A DNA stretch of 64,000 nt from Ipomoea triloba (GCF_003576645.1 NC_044916.1:34091466-34155465), one strand, 5' to 3'; shown: positions 1-12,676, numbered from the stretch's first letter. Notes: generated from the letters alone by a model not told the origin. Program-made: numbers and translations.

Positions 1-399
1 GTTCTTATTATTATGCTTTATTGTTCTTATTGTTCATATTTAAAAGACGTAAATCCTGCTTGAGCCGAAGCAACCTGTGTAGTCTAAGTTTGTATGTCAG
101 GGAGAGAAAGTACCCAGGTGGGGAAAATAGAAACCTGAGTTTGAATACTTAGATGTTGTTAAGGTTGTAGACGGGGGGTCATGGGATCCTTTGGTTAGTA
201 GGTTAGGGATGATAAGGTGAAAATAAAAAGAACAAATCTGATAATAAAGCAATAAAAGTAAGAACAAACATAAACTAAATAGATCTAGATAAGTAATAAA
301 ACTCTTAGTATACCAACCTGTGATGCAAGAGAGAAGAAGAATCTCTAAACCAGAAGGTTTTTATAAAACTTAAACTTCTTAAAAAACTTATTTATCAGC

Positions 400-948
400 A
401 TGGATAAAAAACTTGTTCAACAACACTTTGAAAGCACTAAAAACTTTTTAACTGAGAAGATACATCAGGAAACTGATGAAATCCACACTTTTTATCAAGA
501 CCCAAATTCAGAAACATACTTTGACTACAACATCACTGTACCAAATCACAACTTAATTAAACAAGGATTAGACAAAACTTTCCCTACAGAAATCTCAAAT
601 ACTATACTTTCAAAGTTAGAATTCCAAACTTTCCAAGAAACCTTATGTCTAGATTCAATTACAGAATCTACTGGTCAACTTTTTGAAAAACACGAACTAG
701 AACTTAAACTCAAAGAGTTATCTCACTTTGTAATTACTTCAAATCACATATCTGACTTCAGAGGTTTCCTTAGACCTTTTGAGGTAAACGCCACTTACCA
801 CCTTGGTAATAAACTCCAAATTTTCAACTTTCCCACTTATAATAATCATCATGAGACTGATGATTGGGATAGGAGACACTGGAATTATTCCAGTGGACCG
901 GAGACACACTGTAATCTTATTGTTACTCCCTATTTACGCCTCAATTAA
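400..948 (+). CDS. Unrecognised 182-aa ORF of the pararetrovirus-like fragment, copy 1
   Basis: An open frame of 182 residues starts at the first ATG after about 400 bases of leader-like sequence. It is hydrophilic and rich in Thr, Asn, Glu and Lys, with no signal peptide or membrane segment. I see no movement-protein, coat, protease or reverse-transcriptase motif. By position it would be the first large ORF after the leader. The same ORF recurs at 2432 with frame-breaking indels, so this copy is the more intact one. Its last residues run into sequence that also continues beyond the fragment in copy 2, so the natural C-terminus is uncertain. I do not assign a function. Confidence 0.4.
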   Translation: MDKKLVQQHFESTKNFLTEKIHQETDEIHTFYQDPNSETYFDYNITVPNHNLIKQGLDKTFPTEISNTILSKLEFQTFQETLCLDSITESTGQLFEKHELELKLKELSHFVITSNHISDFRGFLRPFEVNATYHLGNKLQIFNFPTYNNHHETDDWDRRHWNYSSGPETHCNLIVTPYLRLN

Positions 949-961
949 TCAGCTAATAAGT

Positions 962-1437
962 GGGAGAACACAAGACGTTTGTCAAATCACTCACCTTAAA
1001 ACCTTCTTTATCAACACTAATCAAATCTGTTATCCTCCTCTGAATGACAACTCCGTTTTCGTAATTGTAACGGTATAATTATAACCGGGGAGAAAAATAA
1101 ATTGGGTGACAATTTTTATTATTATTTTTGTATCATGCAATTAAATAATTGATAAATTTTAAGATAATTAATAAGTTTATGGGAAAAGACGATTACTTAC
1201 AANAAGACGTTTGTCAAATCACTCACCTTAAAACCTTCTTTATCAACACTAATCAAATCTGTTATCCTCCTCTGAATGACAACTCCGTTTTCGTAATTGT
1301 AACGGTATAATTATAACCGGGGAGAAAAATAAATTGGGTGACAATTTTTATTATTATTTTTGTATCATGCAATTAAATAATTGATAAATTTTAAGATAAT
1401 TAATAAGTTTATGGGAAAAGACGATTACTTACAAATA
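962..1437. repeat. About 235-bp direct duplication across a single N (1203)
   Basis: Sequence from about 970 to 1202 is repeated essentially base for base from 1204 to about 1437, with one N between. The segment occurs a third time at about 3000-3230 without an N. An exact repeat ending at an N is the signature of two contigs joined without merging their overlap, so this is probably an assembly artefact. Confidence 0.75.
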
Positions 1438-1740
1438 TAGATTGCACATAATATATGATTTGTAGTGAGGTTCAAACTTATATGTTTTGTTTATGAGGGA
1501 CTAATTTTTATTTTTATTTTCCATTTGAAGTCACTCACTCCAATCCAAGACTTGTCAACTCCTACAAGAGAAGGATCAGGAGAGTACTGCCAAGAACTTT
1601 GTCTTCTTCCGAATCAGAGATATGAATATATCTTGAGAAGACAGCACTACTTTGCTTTGGCCAAGATAAGGGGGCCTGTCCCTTTCAACTTTCTTTAACT
1701 GTACTCACTTTTGCTGTACACTTTTTGACTATGGGGTAAG

Positions 1741-1962
1741 GAGATAAGATTCCTTATCTTTTGTCACTTCGACCGAAGATATGAGATAAGATACATCTTA
1801 TCTTCGGTATGTCAATAATGTAATTAGTAGACAGCTGTAAAGGTAGTTCTAGGTTCTTCTTCTCCTTCTATATAAGGAGAAGCTTGTACATTTGTAAAAA
1901 ACACGGAAAAAATACAGCAAATATCAATGAAAAACCCTTTTCAGAAAACACTTCACTTCTAA
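1741..1962 (+). promoter_or_regulatory. 35S-like promoter with GATA palindromes, TATA box and leader sORF
   Basis: TATATAAGG lies at 1869-1877 in a pyrimidine-then-purine context like caulimovirus 35S promoters, followed by a short TTGTACATTTG-type start region. Upstream are two GATAAG/CTTATC inverted pairs (1743-1758, and a longer hairpin at 1772-1808 with ACCGAAG arms). Downstream, an 11-codon ORF (1927-1962) lies at the start of the roughly 530-nt leader. Plant pararetroviruses are known to carry short ORFs at the start of a long structured leader. AATAAA occurs in the leader near 2255. Confidence 0.5.
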
Positions 1963-2431
1963 AAACTTTTTCTTTTCTCTGCAAACCAGATTGCTACTAA
2001 GAGGTAATATTACTTAAACCAGATCTCTTTACTTTGTGTTGTTCTTTATTATGCTTTATTGTTCTTATTGTTCATATTTAAAGACGTAAATCCTGCTTGA
2101 GCCGAAGCAACCTGTGTAGTCTAAGTTTGTATGTCAGGTAGAGAAGTACCCAGGTGGGGAAAAGAAACCTGAGTTTGAATACTTAGATGTTGTTAAGGTT
2201 GTAGACGGGGGGTCATGGGATCCTTTGGTTAGTAGGTTAGGGATGATAAGGTGAAATAAAAAGAACAAATCTGATAATAAAGCAATAAAAGTAAGAACAA
2301 ACATAAACTAAAAGATCTAGATAAGTAATAAAACTCTTAGTACAGCAACCTGTGATGCAAGAGAGAAGAAGAATCTTAAACCAGAAGGTTTTTATAAAAC
2401 TTAAACTTCTTAAAAAACTTATTTATCAGTC

Positions 2432-2990
2432 ATGGATAAAAAACTTATTCAACAACACTTTGAAAGCACTAAAAACTTTTTAACTGAGAAAATACATCAG
2501 GAAACTGATGAAATCCATACTTTTTATCAAGACCCAAATTCAGAAACATACTTTGACTACAACATCACTGTACCAAATCACAACTTAATTAAACAAGGAT
2601 TAGACAAAACTTTCCCTACAGAAATCTCAAATATATACTTTCAAAGTTAGAACAAACTTTCCAAGAACCTTATGTCTAGATTCAATTACAGAATCTACTG
2701 GTCAACTTTTTGAAAAACACGAACTAGAACTTAAACTCAAAGATTATTCACTTTGTAATTACTTCAAAATCACATATCTGACTTCAGAGGTTTCCTTAGA
2801 CCTTTTGAGGTAAACGCCACTTACCCTTGGTAATAAACTCCAAATTTCAACTTTCCCACTTATAATAATCATCATGAGACTGATGATTGGGATAGGAGAC
2901 ACTGGAATTATTCCAGTGGACCGGAGACACACTGTAATCTTATTGTTACTCCCTATTTACGCCTCAATTAATCAGCTAATAAGTGGAGAA
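2432..2990 (+). pseudogene. Frameshifted second copy of the unrecognised fragment ORF
   Basis: This copy begins with the same MDKKL start as the ORF at 400 and matches it for about 68 codons. A one-base loss near 2630 then shifts the frame to a stop at 2650. Further small deletions relative to copy 1 follow near 2652-2670, 2746, 2826 and 2848, so the downstream half cannot be read in one frame. The pattern is neutral decay of a non-functional copy. Confidence 0.6.
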
Positions 2991-3306
2991 CACAAGACGT
3001 TTGTCAAATCACTCACCTTAAAACCTTCTTTATCAACACTAATCAAATCTGTTATCCTCCTCTGAATGACAACTCCGTTTTCGTAATTGTAACGGTATAA
3101 TTATAACCGGGGAGAAAAATAAATTGGGTGACAATTTTTATTATTATTTTTGTATCATGCAATTAAATAATTGATAAATTTTAAGATAATTAATAAGTTT
3201 ATGGGAAAAGACGATTACTTACAAATATAGATTGCACATAATATATGATTTGTAGTGAGGTTCAAACTTATATGTTTTGTTTATGAGGGACTAATTTTTA
3301 TTTTTA

Positions 3307-4652
3307 TTTTTTTGTATTTTTTTGAATATAATTTAAAAAGTTATTAGTGTATAATAATATTGGACTGACCAAAGTGACTTCGAAATTGTGTAATGATGCC
3401 GATAGCTTGCAGTGTGGTTTTGACTAAATTAGCATCCACCCACACGATTTCCCAAGAGTCAAACCTTCCCTAATTTTGCATATCGATGCCTCACTTTTTA
3501 TGATTTTAATTTTCTTTTCCCCACAATAAGTCAATAACTTATGTTGCATAGAAATAGAAAATTGAAAAAATGTAAGATTAGGACTACTACACAAATTTAT
3601 AAATTTTAAAAAATTTAAATGTGTATTTATAAATATTTGTTCTTGGAATATACATTACCTTTTTTGTTAAATATTGTATTTTGATATCAGTTGTCAAATG
3701 ATGAATTACCTTGTCATATTCGTTGCTTATAATATATGTCACATATTCTTTGAAGTGACAAAGTTAATAATGTTGTCAAAATTCTAGAGAATTTACAACA
3801 GTAAATTCAGAATTGATTTTTTTTTTGTCAAGCCAATTAAGAAAATGAAAGTTAAAAAAAAAAATCAAAATTTGGAGATGGTTGCCTAATACTGATTACC
3901 CTTAATGCACCTGGTGGTGCACCCACACTTTTTTTTTTAATAACTTTAAAAAAAATGAATTTTTTTTTTAAAAAATTCACCTTAACATTAAAACAAAAAT
4001 CTTCTTCTTACTTTCTCATATCTCATCTAAGTAATCAAAAAATCTGAAAAAAAAAAAATACTCACAAAAATTCCCTTGTTGAATTCATATTTTTTTGTCT
4101 AAAGATTAAAATCGATCAATCTATATTTTGTCGGAATTTCTCAGGGTACATAATGAAATAAAAAAGAAAAATGAAAGAAAGGGGTATATTTAAAGGACTG
4201 AAAGGCTGGAGACAGTATGGCAAAATTATTGCATGATTGGACACAGTACGAACCTTATCCTAAAATGTCCTGAATTCCGTTAGTACAACTTCAAACTATT
4301 TCGTCACTTTCATGTTTCAAATTTCCTGTAAAATCATTCAATTCTTGTACCTGCTACTGCTCTATTTCAACCCCTGCTTCTCTCCCTACATTCCAATTTT
4401 AAATATTTACAATCATTACCTACTTAGGCTCCTTCACCCTTCCGAAATTAAAATAAAACGTTTTAATCACATTATTTCTGTTAAACGTTTTTCTCTTTAA
4501 ATTAAAATTTATATAGTTGAAGCAGCAAACCACTTTAATCATAATTTATTCAAAGAGACTTTTAAACAAAAATTCGGACAGACAATTACATTGCTCCCTC
4601 TAAACCCTTACCTTTCAATTAAAATTTTTATGAATAGGTGTAGTACATATAT

Positions 4653-4707
<55 letters not shown>

Positions 4708-6367
4708 CATACATACATATACACACATACATATATATATATATATATTTCAAAGAGATTCATCTAAATAACATTAGGTTAGTCTTGTCATAACCACTAG
4801 CGTTATTTGGTAAAATAGTAGTTTAAAATAAGATTTTATTTTTAAAAACTATCCCAATTGACTTTTCAAAAATAAATTCATAGCTTTGAATTTTATTTTT
4901 TTTTCTAGTTTAATCCTAATTATTTAAAAAAAAAATGACGACATCTGCCCCCTCCAATAACTCTAGTCTCTTCATGTTTTTTTTCCTCATTCTTAATGTA
5001 TCAGATTGGTTTTCATGTTGTTACATGGGAGTGGTTCTCATATGACTACTAATCTATATATATATTAATGTTTATTTTTGTGTTTTTACATTTATCAAAT
5101 TACCTAACAACTTATTTTACCAAATAATTGTAACCACAATTGTCAATTAGCTAGTTTAACAACTCATAAATTTCAACTTCTTGCTTATAGCATTACGTAC
5201 AACTTTCATCTAATTTTTACCTTTCAACTAAATTTTTAGCTAGACTTACCAAAAAAATCCTTAATAACTTGAAATGTATATGTAAACTTTAGGTTTTCAA
5301 CTAACGTATTTTATTAATTTCAAAACTAAAATAGATGCAAAACATTTTCTATTAAATCATACTTATAAAAATCTAGCTAACTTTATCTATTGAGCATACA
5401 ATATATAAAACAATATAGTTGTGCACCCCATTAACTTAACCTTTTAATTTTAACAGAACATATAATTCAATTTGATATTAAAATCAAACTCATGTAAAGG
5501 TCATGGTTTAGACCTATCAAGTAAGGCAAATTTAATTGTGGACCATTCACATAGCTATGTTGACCATGGATCAAAATACATTCACACAAATAGTGAATTT
5601 TACGCAAATAAATAGTGAATTTAGATTTATTGAATATATGGGAGAAGATTTATTGAATATAAGATTTCTAAGTAAATGGGGGTGGGGGTTGAAAATAAAT
5701 TGTCTAGTCCAATTATAATAAGACTAAGTCGGCAACATGGTCAAATATAATTGCAGTTAATAACGATATTTAAGTTCTTTTTTTTGGGGGGGGGGGGGNT
5801 AAAATGTTATCAACATACTGGTGTTTTCTGTTAAAATTATTCCATATTCAATGCAAAAGAGGTGAACTGGTATTATGTCATAAATTCATCTGAACGAAAA
5901 GCATTCATACTGTCTAAAAACATCAATTTATTTGTTCAAAAGAAATTTCATAGAGATTAGAGGACAAAACTGAAGTTCTTCAACCAAATGTCAAAGAAAG
6001 ACTTGCTTACAAAACCCAATATAATGAAGAAGATTTGCTTACAGATAGATACATTACAAAATAGGTATCAAACTCCTGGATTGGCACTGCAGACATACCC
6101 TGAGACACCGAGCAGGAGCACTTAGAGTCGAGGTCGAGGCACAAGAGGTGAGGCGGGCAGAAGAGATGGCGGAGTAGAGCGCTAGCAGGGATTTGAAGAG
6201 CACCCATTTGAGGCAATGGCCTGAAGTTCAAAAACAAAGGTTAAAAATCAAAACTTAGATTCAGCAATAAAAAATGGGTTAGCAATTGTGACTTACCTAG
6301 GAAGCATCGAAAGGGAGCTAGTACTGTAATGTAACCTGAGATTCACATCCTGAGTAATGTTTTTTTT

Positions 6368-6398
<31 letters not shown>

Positions 6399-7307
6399 TC
6401 TGACCACTTGTTTCTTCTGTCGGTATATACTAAGATCTTACACATCGAAATTAATTTGATTATGTATTACTCCTTATGAGATTAAGATTAATTATGTTCG
6501 TGATAGGTAGTCGGATAGAACCTCTAAAGATATCAAAGCACTTTTTCATAAATTTTTTAGAAAGTTACATTCCAAGACTCAAATTATATACCGGCCTCTA
6601 GATTAGATAGACGGGGCTCACGTCATCTTATTTAATTTGCACCTTAACCATATTTAGGGTGTTTAGTCCTCAATAATAGCCCCTAGGTTAGGGTGGTTAA
6701 CTGGTTATATAGTTATAAATAAAGTGTTTAACGCCACACAATCATGTTTATACCTGCCTGACATTACCAAACAACCTTTTCTAATCTATCCCTCTCAAAA
6801 TAATATTATAATAATAAAGAATACTCTTTGGGTGTTCTATTCGCAATCTTTATATATTGATCTGTCTCGTTTGTCTTAGTTGATTAATGTGTAAGGCCAA
6901 CAATTGGCAACGTGCTAATTAGTATAGGACAAGTTGTTAGTTGTTGGTGTAAAAGATTATATATGGTGACTCTTCTGTTCCTTCTCGTCACGATGACTTC
7001 TTTAAAAGTTGAATTAACATAGGTTGTTCGTTGCCACCCACTACAAAACACTAATAAGAATTATGAGCACTAGATACTCCAATGGGCTGAAATTGATTAC
7101 AACTTCGCATCTCAACTTGTATTGTGGAAAGCACAACATATTCTGTATCAACTAAAAGTTTAAACTGATAATAGACTGTACATGTCCCTTCACGTGTACG
7201 AGCCGACTACTTTGTAATGGGCACTAAGCAATTGTGAACTCTGAATATTTGGTTTGAAACTAGAATTTGGAACCAAACTAATTAAGTTTACTCCTATTCT
7301 CTATTCA

Positions 7308-7338
<31 letters not shown>

Positions 7339-7580
7339 AAAAATCTCTATATCTCTATATTTACCTAAGAATTGAACTTATTTTTTTTTTTGAATTAAAA
7401 CTTGCATAATTGGAGTGTGAGATTCGTCCACGTCGATCCACACCACCTGATATTTCGTAAGCCTAGAAAAGAGCCCACTCCCAGAATAGAAACTTGGCCC
7501 TACTATAAAGATTACTCCAGTACGTACAGTGAGTTGAAAGGTGTTCGTTTAATTTATGGTCTACTCATCAGCCCTCTGAT
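3307..7580. other. Gene-poor AT-rich stretch
   Basis: No coding gene is recognised except the doubtful minus-strand exon pair at 6007-6360. The stretch holds an (AT)n/(ACAT)n microsatellite at 4649-4748, a T8-G12-N homopolymer gap at 5780-5799, a T17-G20 homopolymer junction at 6361-6398, and an (AAAT)n run at 7306-7340. Confidence 0.6.
6007..6360 (-). other. Possible two-exon gene fragment, unknown product
   Basis: On the minus strand an open segment before 6297 ends at a consensus donor (CTAG|GTAAGT, 6296-6291). A 76-base intron closes at TTCAG (6223-6221). Joining the sides keeps one open frame from about 6353 to a stop at 6007. The right exon encodes a Leu/Pro/Cys-rich stretch (ALLRHLFCPPHLL). 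The upstream side stops at a poly-T/poly-G homopolymer, so the 5' end is missing or misassembled. I recognise no family. It may be a captured or decayed gene piece, or chance. Confidence 0.2.
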
Positions 7581-7581
7581 C

Positions 7582-7588
7582 TATAAAT
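7582..7588 (+). promoter_or_regulatory. Probable TATA box of WAT1-related gene 1
   Basis: TATAAAT lies 72 bp before the ATG at 7660, a normal spacing for a plant core promoter with a short 5' UTR. Confidence 0.45.
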
Positions 7589-7659
7589 TCAAGACATTGT
7601 AATATGCTTATTATCCACCGTACCTTAAACTAAGAACAAACTAACATTATTAGTGAAAC

Positions 7660-9314
7660 ATGGATTTACAAGGTTGCATGAAGCCAAAAGTACCGCACAT
7701 TGCCATGCTCATTGTTCAGTTGATCTATGCAGGCATGGCGTTATTGTCAAAGACCGCAATAGCTCAAGGCATGAGCCCTTTCATTTTTGTTGCCTATCGC
7801 CAAGCATTTGCCACCATTGCCTTAGCCCCATTCGCCGTTTTCCTTGACAGGTTTCCTCTTTTTTCTCGTCTATGTCGTCAACTTAATTGGCCCAACATTT
7901 TTTTTTTTAATTTTTCCTGTTTTTTTGTTGTTAACATAACAGAAAGAATCCTGTTTCCTTGTCGTACAACATCCTGTGGAAGATCTTCCTGGGCTCCTTC
8001 ATAGGGTATGTATGGTCTAATTGATTGGTCAAATATGTATATATAAATCTGAATTAGTGTTTAACTGTTTTGTATGTTGTGATATTTCAGGATTACACTC
8101 GGTCTAAACCTCTACTGTTATGCTATAAAGTACACCTCAGCAACCTTTGCAGCAGCCACCACCAACATAATCCCTGCTCTGACTTTCGTTATGGCAGTTA
8201 TATCAAGGTATTTTGTGCGATATATAAACATTATTTTGTTTTAATTTGCAATCAAATCATCACATTCAAAGCTTTCAGGGTGGAGAGCTTATCGATTAGG
8301 CAATCGCATGGAATGGCAAAAGTTTTGGGTTGTGTAATCAGTGTTTCAGGTGCTCTGGTGTTTGCTTTTGTTAAAGGGCCTCATGTACAGTTCATACACT
8401 CATCAACCCAAATCCATAGTCAAACTACCTCAGCTGCCAAGTTTTATTCTAAGAGTGGTGAGTTGGTCAAGGGTCCTTTACTCATGCTCTTAGCCAATTT
8501 GGTGTGGTCCATGTGGTATATTATGCAGGTGAATATAATTTTTTTTTTTTTTGGTTCTTCATGTTCCATGAACCTACTATGTCGCAATGAAAAATATATA
8601 TATATGTTTCAGTTTAAATTGACAGTGAAACTATGCATTATATCTGTAGTCACGTATCGTGAAACAATATCCTGCAAAGGTACGCCTCACGACTCTACAG
8701 TGTCTGTTTAGCTGCGTGCAATCTTCAGTTTGGGCCATGGCAATGGAAAGGGACATTGCATCCTGGAGGCTCAAGTGGGATGTCAATTTAGTCTCAGTCA
8801 TCTACTGTGTATGTTACATACTAATTTAACCACAAGCCCATCCATTAATGCATTTAAATGGAGAATTTTAATATAATAGTCTCAATTGAAATGCATTTAA
8901 AGAGCAAACATGCATACTGCAGGGAGTAATTGTGACAGCCATTACATATTGGCTGCAGCTTTGGGCAGTGGAGAAGAAAGGGCCAGTGTTCATAGCAGTG
9001 TTTACGCCATTATCACTAATCATAACTGCCACCATTTCTGCAATTTTGTGGAAGGAGAAGCTTTACTTGGGAAGGTACAACCTTAATTAATTAAGCGCAT
9101 AGGATAGGTTCCTTGTTCATTAATGAATGAACTGACAAAGCTAACTAACACTGTACTGGAATTGAATGATGTTTTGGGCAGTGTTTTTGGGGCAATACTG
9201 CTGATAGGGGGACTGTACAGCTTCTTATGGGGGCAGAACAGGGAAGCAGAGGGGGAGAAAATAATGAAACACCCTAAAATGGATCGGAGTGCATTACACA
9301 TCATCACTGACTGA
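7660..9314 (+). CDS. WAT1-related (UMAMIT, EamA-like) membrane transporter 1
   Basis: Seven exons join in frame with GT-AG introns: 7660-7850, 7943-8005, 8091-8207, 8279-8528, 8650-8808, 8923-9074, 9182-9314, giving 354 residues. The protein has the plant drug/metabolite-transporter plan: two EamA halves (about 15-150 and 185-330) with about ten membrane segments. Family motifs visible are YAGMALLSKTAI and FVAYRQAFAT near the N-terminus, SATFAAATTNIIPALTF in half one, KQYPAKVRLTTLQC, and VEKKGPVF with LYSFLWG at the end. UMAMITs move amino acids, auxin or related small molecules across the plasma membrane or tonoplast; the substrate here cannot be read. The start was chosen because it gives the usual short cytosolic N-terminus; Met7 is an alternative. 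Exon lengths 63, 117, 159 and 152 match gene 2 exactly. Confidence 0.93.
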
Positions 9315-12300
9315 TCGATGAGACATCCATATATGATATTACATTTTCTAGCTTTAATTTTACTAAAGCCTCTCTTCAATGGAGTCTTGTCTTGTATTGT
9401 TTGCAACTTGTTAAGGAACCAGCTAGACATGCATGGGGACTAGGTAGAAACCTATGTTCTTGCAAAAGGGCAGACAACTAGATCATCATCTTTAATTTGT
9501 ACAACACAGATCAGATTATATAATGGAAGCCACATTATCAACTACTATACAATATACATACATCAAACCAATTCAACCAATTCCATTTCACATTCAGACA
9601 GATTTAATTTCCTAGAAGTTTGTGAAAAAAACTTGATGTTATGCTATGGTACGTGGAAAAAAAAAACTCATAGAGTAATAAGAAGACTAAATACGACCCA
9701 CATGATTGGATTGGCATCCGAATTCCCTTTCTATTTTTCAAGATTTCATCATTCTGGTGCACCAGAATATTTCAAATCGTATAGGTGGGCTTCAAAATCA
9801 AAACTAATTTTAAACCCGAAATTGAAAGTATTGTTCTTTTTTTTTTTTTTTTTTAAGTATTTGTTTCATCTAATTGCAAAATTCTTACGTTATATATTTT
9901 GCCATTCTTACAATCTCAAAAAAAAAAAAAGGATCAAAATCATATACCTCGGCTTCTAGAGATACCATCATTATACCATGATCGTGGACCATGAACTACA
10001 TTGTAAAGTGGATTGTTGACATAGATTTTTATTTTTAGTATACTAATAGTTTATTTTTAGTATATTAAATGTTTATTTTTTGTAGAATACCTCAAAATGA
10101 ACATTTTGTAATTAAAAGTGAATAACCAGTATGCTAGAAATGAACATTTACCTTGCAGTGTGGACCGTGGCCCATACTCCACAGTATAATTTTCCCTAGA
10201 GATAGAACTTGGCTTTTAAGCTCCACTCTACCTATGATGGTTTACTTTTTTGTGGTCACAAGCCAACTGTATGTTCTTTAAAATTTACAATAATTATAAA
10301 ATTGACTCCGTATTTTTTTGTTTACTAAAATCTTCGTCCATTGATGAACCTTAATTGACTGTTAAGATTAGTCTTCATTTTTTACACGAGAATCATATAC
10401 TCATTTAACCATACCTTTATATGTGTGTGCGTGCACGCAAAAATTATCATAGCAGATTATTTCCTTTCATAAAATTAAATTACAAGCTGCGTCGAGCTTA
10501 GAACATATATGCGTGTTTGGGCTAGGTAGTTTGTTATAAATGGGCCTTCAACTTCTTTTGCTTACCCAAAACAAATTTGTAATTGATCCTATTATGACTT
10601 AATGAGGCAATGGTATATAAATAAAGAGTTCCTAATCTTGGAATTGAGTTTAAGTTCTAAATATAAAAAGCTTTAGTGGCAAAGATCTTGAAATCTAACG
10701 ATCAGTTATAAGTTTGAAATTCACTAGAAGCAATTCTAGTTGGGGGGTGGGGGGTATAATACTAGAGATATTTAATTTGTTGATTAGTATTAATAAAATT
10801 ACTCCGTATAAAACAATTAAATCAGTTAAATAATTCAAACAATAGACCCAACCGATCAACTCTAAAAAATCAAGGTTTTGAAGAATCAAATTGACCAAAC
10901 GAGTTTAAGATCAAATCGAGATTCAATAGTTAAATTCAATTGTATTGTGAAGTTAGACTAGATTGACTTACACTTGTCATGATACGAAATTAGATTGTCA
11001 TTGTTGCAAACAGAGTTGTTGCGCACTACTTGACCAATTAACTGGCCACGTCCACTAATCAAAGCTCGTTGTGTCATCCTCATGCACTACCTGTCGTCAT
11101 GATTTTGGTAGTACAGTGCACCATAGGATAAATAAGATTGTTCTCTCTTCTATCGAGGATATATTATATTTTTACTCCATATTATGACTTTTATTAATTT
11201 ATTACTGTGGAATAATATGAACTATTCCATCATTTTTAGTTGACTAGCTAATCCCTTATCATTTTGTACTTAAGTAGTAATAAGAGCGCAGCACCACTCT
11301 TTCTCTCTATACATACATCTATACCAGCCTCAACATAGTATAAATTAAACATGGACCTATCACCTATATACTTTAGTATAATATAATTTATGATATCAAA
11401 TATTTTATTTCGTATGATCATTAAACAAGATGATTTGATAATGAAATGAGTTCGAAATTTCAGAATTGTAATTATCAAACCACTTTTCATTGTTTCACCA
11501 AATTTATTAATTAAAACGGAGGCAATGCAGAAGAACTACTTTTGCTTTAATTTACCGCACTGGTTATATGCATGCATATGAGATTCTGCGGCAGCGTAGC
11601 AGCCAGCAGGCCCCTCCCCTCCCCTCCGACGCCACCGCTTTGCATTGGCAATCAATTGATTTGACTTGATGCTGCTAAAACAGCCAAAATATTTTCCATT
11701 GTGCAGACATGTTCTTTGAATCTTTCATTTCTACATCATAAAGTTTAAAATAAAAAAATTTGAAATGCATTTGTCAATTTAAAGTTGAGGGTGCAAGTTA
11801 GGAATGGCAATGGGTGGGGGTACGGTGGGTCTGGGAAAGCTACATTCATCACCCGATCCACCTTACATTTTCTCCACCATCTCCACCCTAACTCGCATCG
11901 AGTGGACATTTTCAAAACTCACATCTATTTCACCGGGTGCGGGTACCCACTACCGATATGTATCCACCACTTATCAACTTAAAAAAAATATATTTAAATT
12001 ACTTACACATAATAAAATAATAAAACGTATTAGTTATACTAAAACATAAAATAATATAAATATTTCAATATAATAACTAAATTGTTAATTTTTAAAAATA
12101 AACTTAGTAGCTTAGATAAAAACATAACATTGTAAAAAGTTACCTAAAGTTATTCAAACTTCTATAATTAACAATATACTAGTACTATTTATTTTACTAT
12201 TTTATATATATACACACATGGTGGGTCAGGTGGGCCGAGGTTCTAGGGGGATGTGCATTTTTTATTGACTTAATTTTTCGATCTCAAACGCTGACAAATG

Positions 12301-12480
12301 ATTTCCATACGTTATTTTCCGAATTTATAAACAAACTATTAGTTCAAAATATCTATAAAAACTTACTATGTATTTATTTATAAAAGCTTACTTAATGACA
12401 TCTTAGACAATATAGATAAAAAGCGAACAATTTTTAAAGTTGATAATAAAAAGTAGAACGAATCAAATTCATAAGGGAAT
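9315..12480. other. Intergenic, no gene recognised
   Basis: AT-rich DNA after the transporter. There are short homopolymers (T18 near 9838, A12 near 9919). A G/C-rich patch at about 11804-11960 has GGGTGGGGG/GGGTACCC-type repeats with a partial inverted match near 12220-12255, probably a degraded MITE. The open frames here lack codon structure or homology. Confidence 0.55.
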
Positions 12481-12493
12481 AAATATGTCATCT

Positions 12494-12676
12494 TTTTTTT
12501 TTTTTTAGAGTACTACTGACTCGGTTACATTGTAATATCTGTTCATAAACTACTTTCTCAACCTACTGAAGCACAAAGAGTCAGCATCGCCTCCACTGAG
12601 GCTCGAACCTACCCCTCCAACATGGGGTGCAACCAAATGCCACTACCGGATGCCACTAGACCACAAGGTCATTGGC
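12494..12676 (-). mobile_element. Full-length tRNA-derived SINE (family A) with 13-bp TSD
   Basis: A 183-bp element is flanked by perfect direct repeats AAATATGTCATCT (12481-12493 and 12677-12689). On the minus strand it starts with a tRNA-like box A (TGTGGTCTAGTGGCAT), has a box B (GGTTCGAGCC), and ends in GTCAGTAGTACTCT followed by an A tail. This is the best-preserved copy of a family that recurs in the window. Confidence 0.88.

Larger units (their letters stand above)
1..3306 (+). mobile_element. Endogenous pararetrovirus-like (caulimovirid) fragment, two direct copies
   Basis: Two direct copies of one block are visible: copy 1 begins inside the block at the window start and copy 2 runs from about 2040 to 3306. 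Each has an AT-rich leader of several hundred bases and then an ORF beginning MDKKL. Between them, 1518-2040 holds a promoter resembling the 35S type of plant pararetroviruses. The copies differ by small indels. Copy 2 ends where similarity stops at about 3306, so 2990-3306 is either viral or host DNA carried in the repeat unit. No reverse transcriptase, protease or coat zinc finger was found, and no tRNA-Met primer site was recognised in the leader. The family call rests on promoter and leader architecture, not on protein identity. An LTR-retrotransposon remnant is the main alternative. Confidence 0.45.

Noticed and set aside
5780..5799. T/G homopolymer run with N as a telomere or regulatory tract
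   Set aside because: It ends in an N and is most simply a low-quality contig end.
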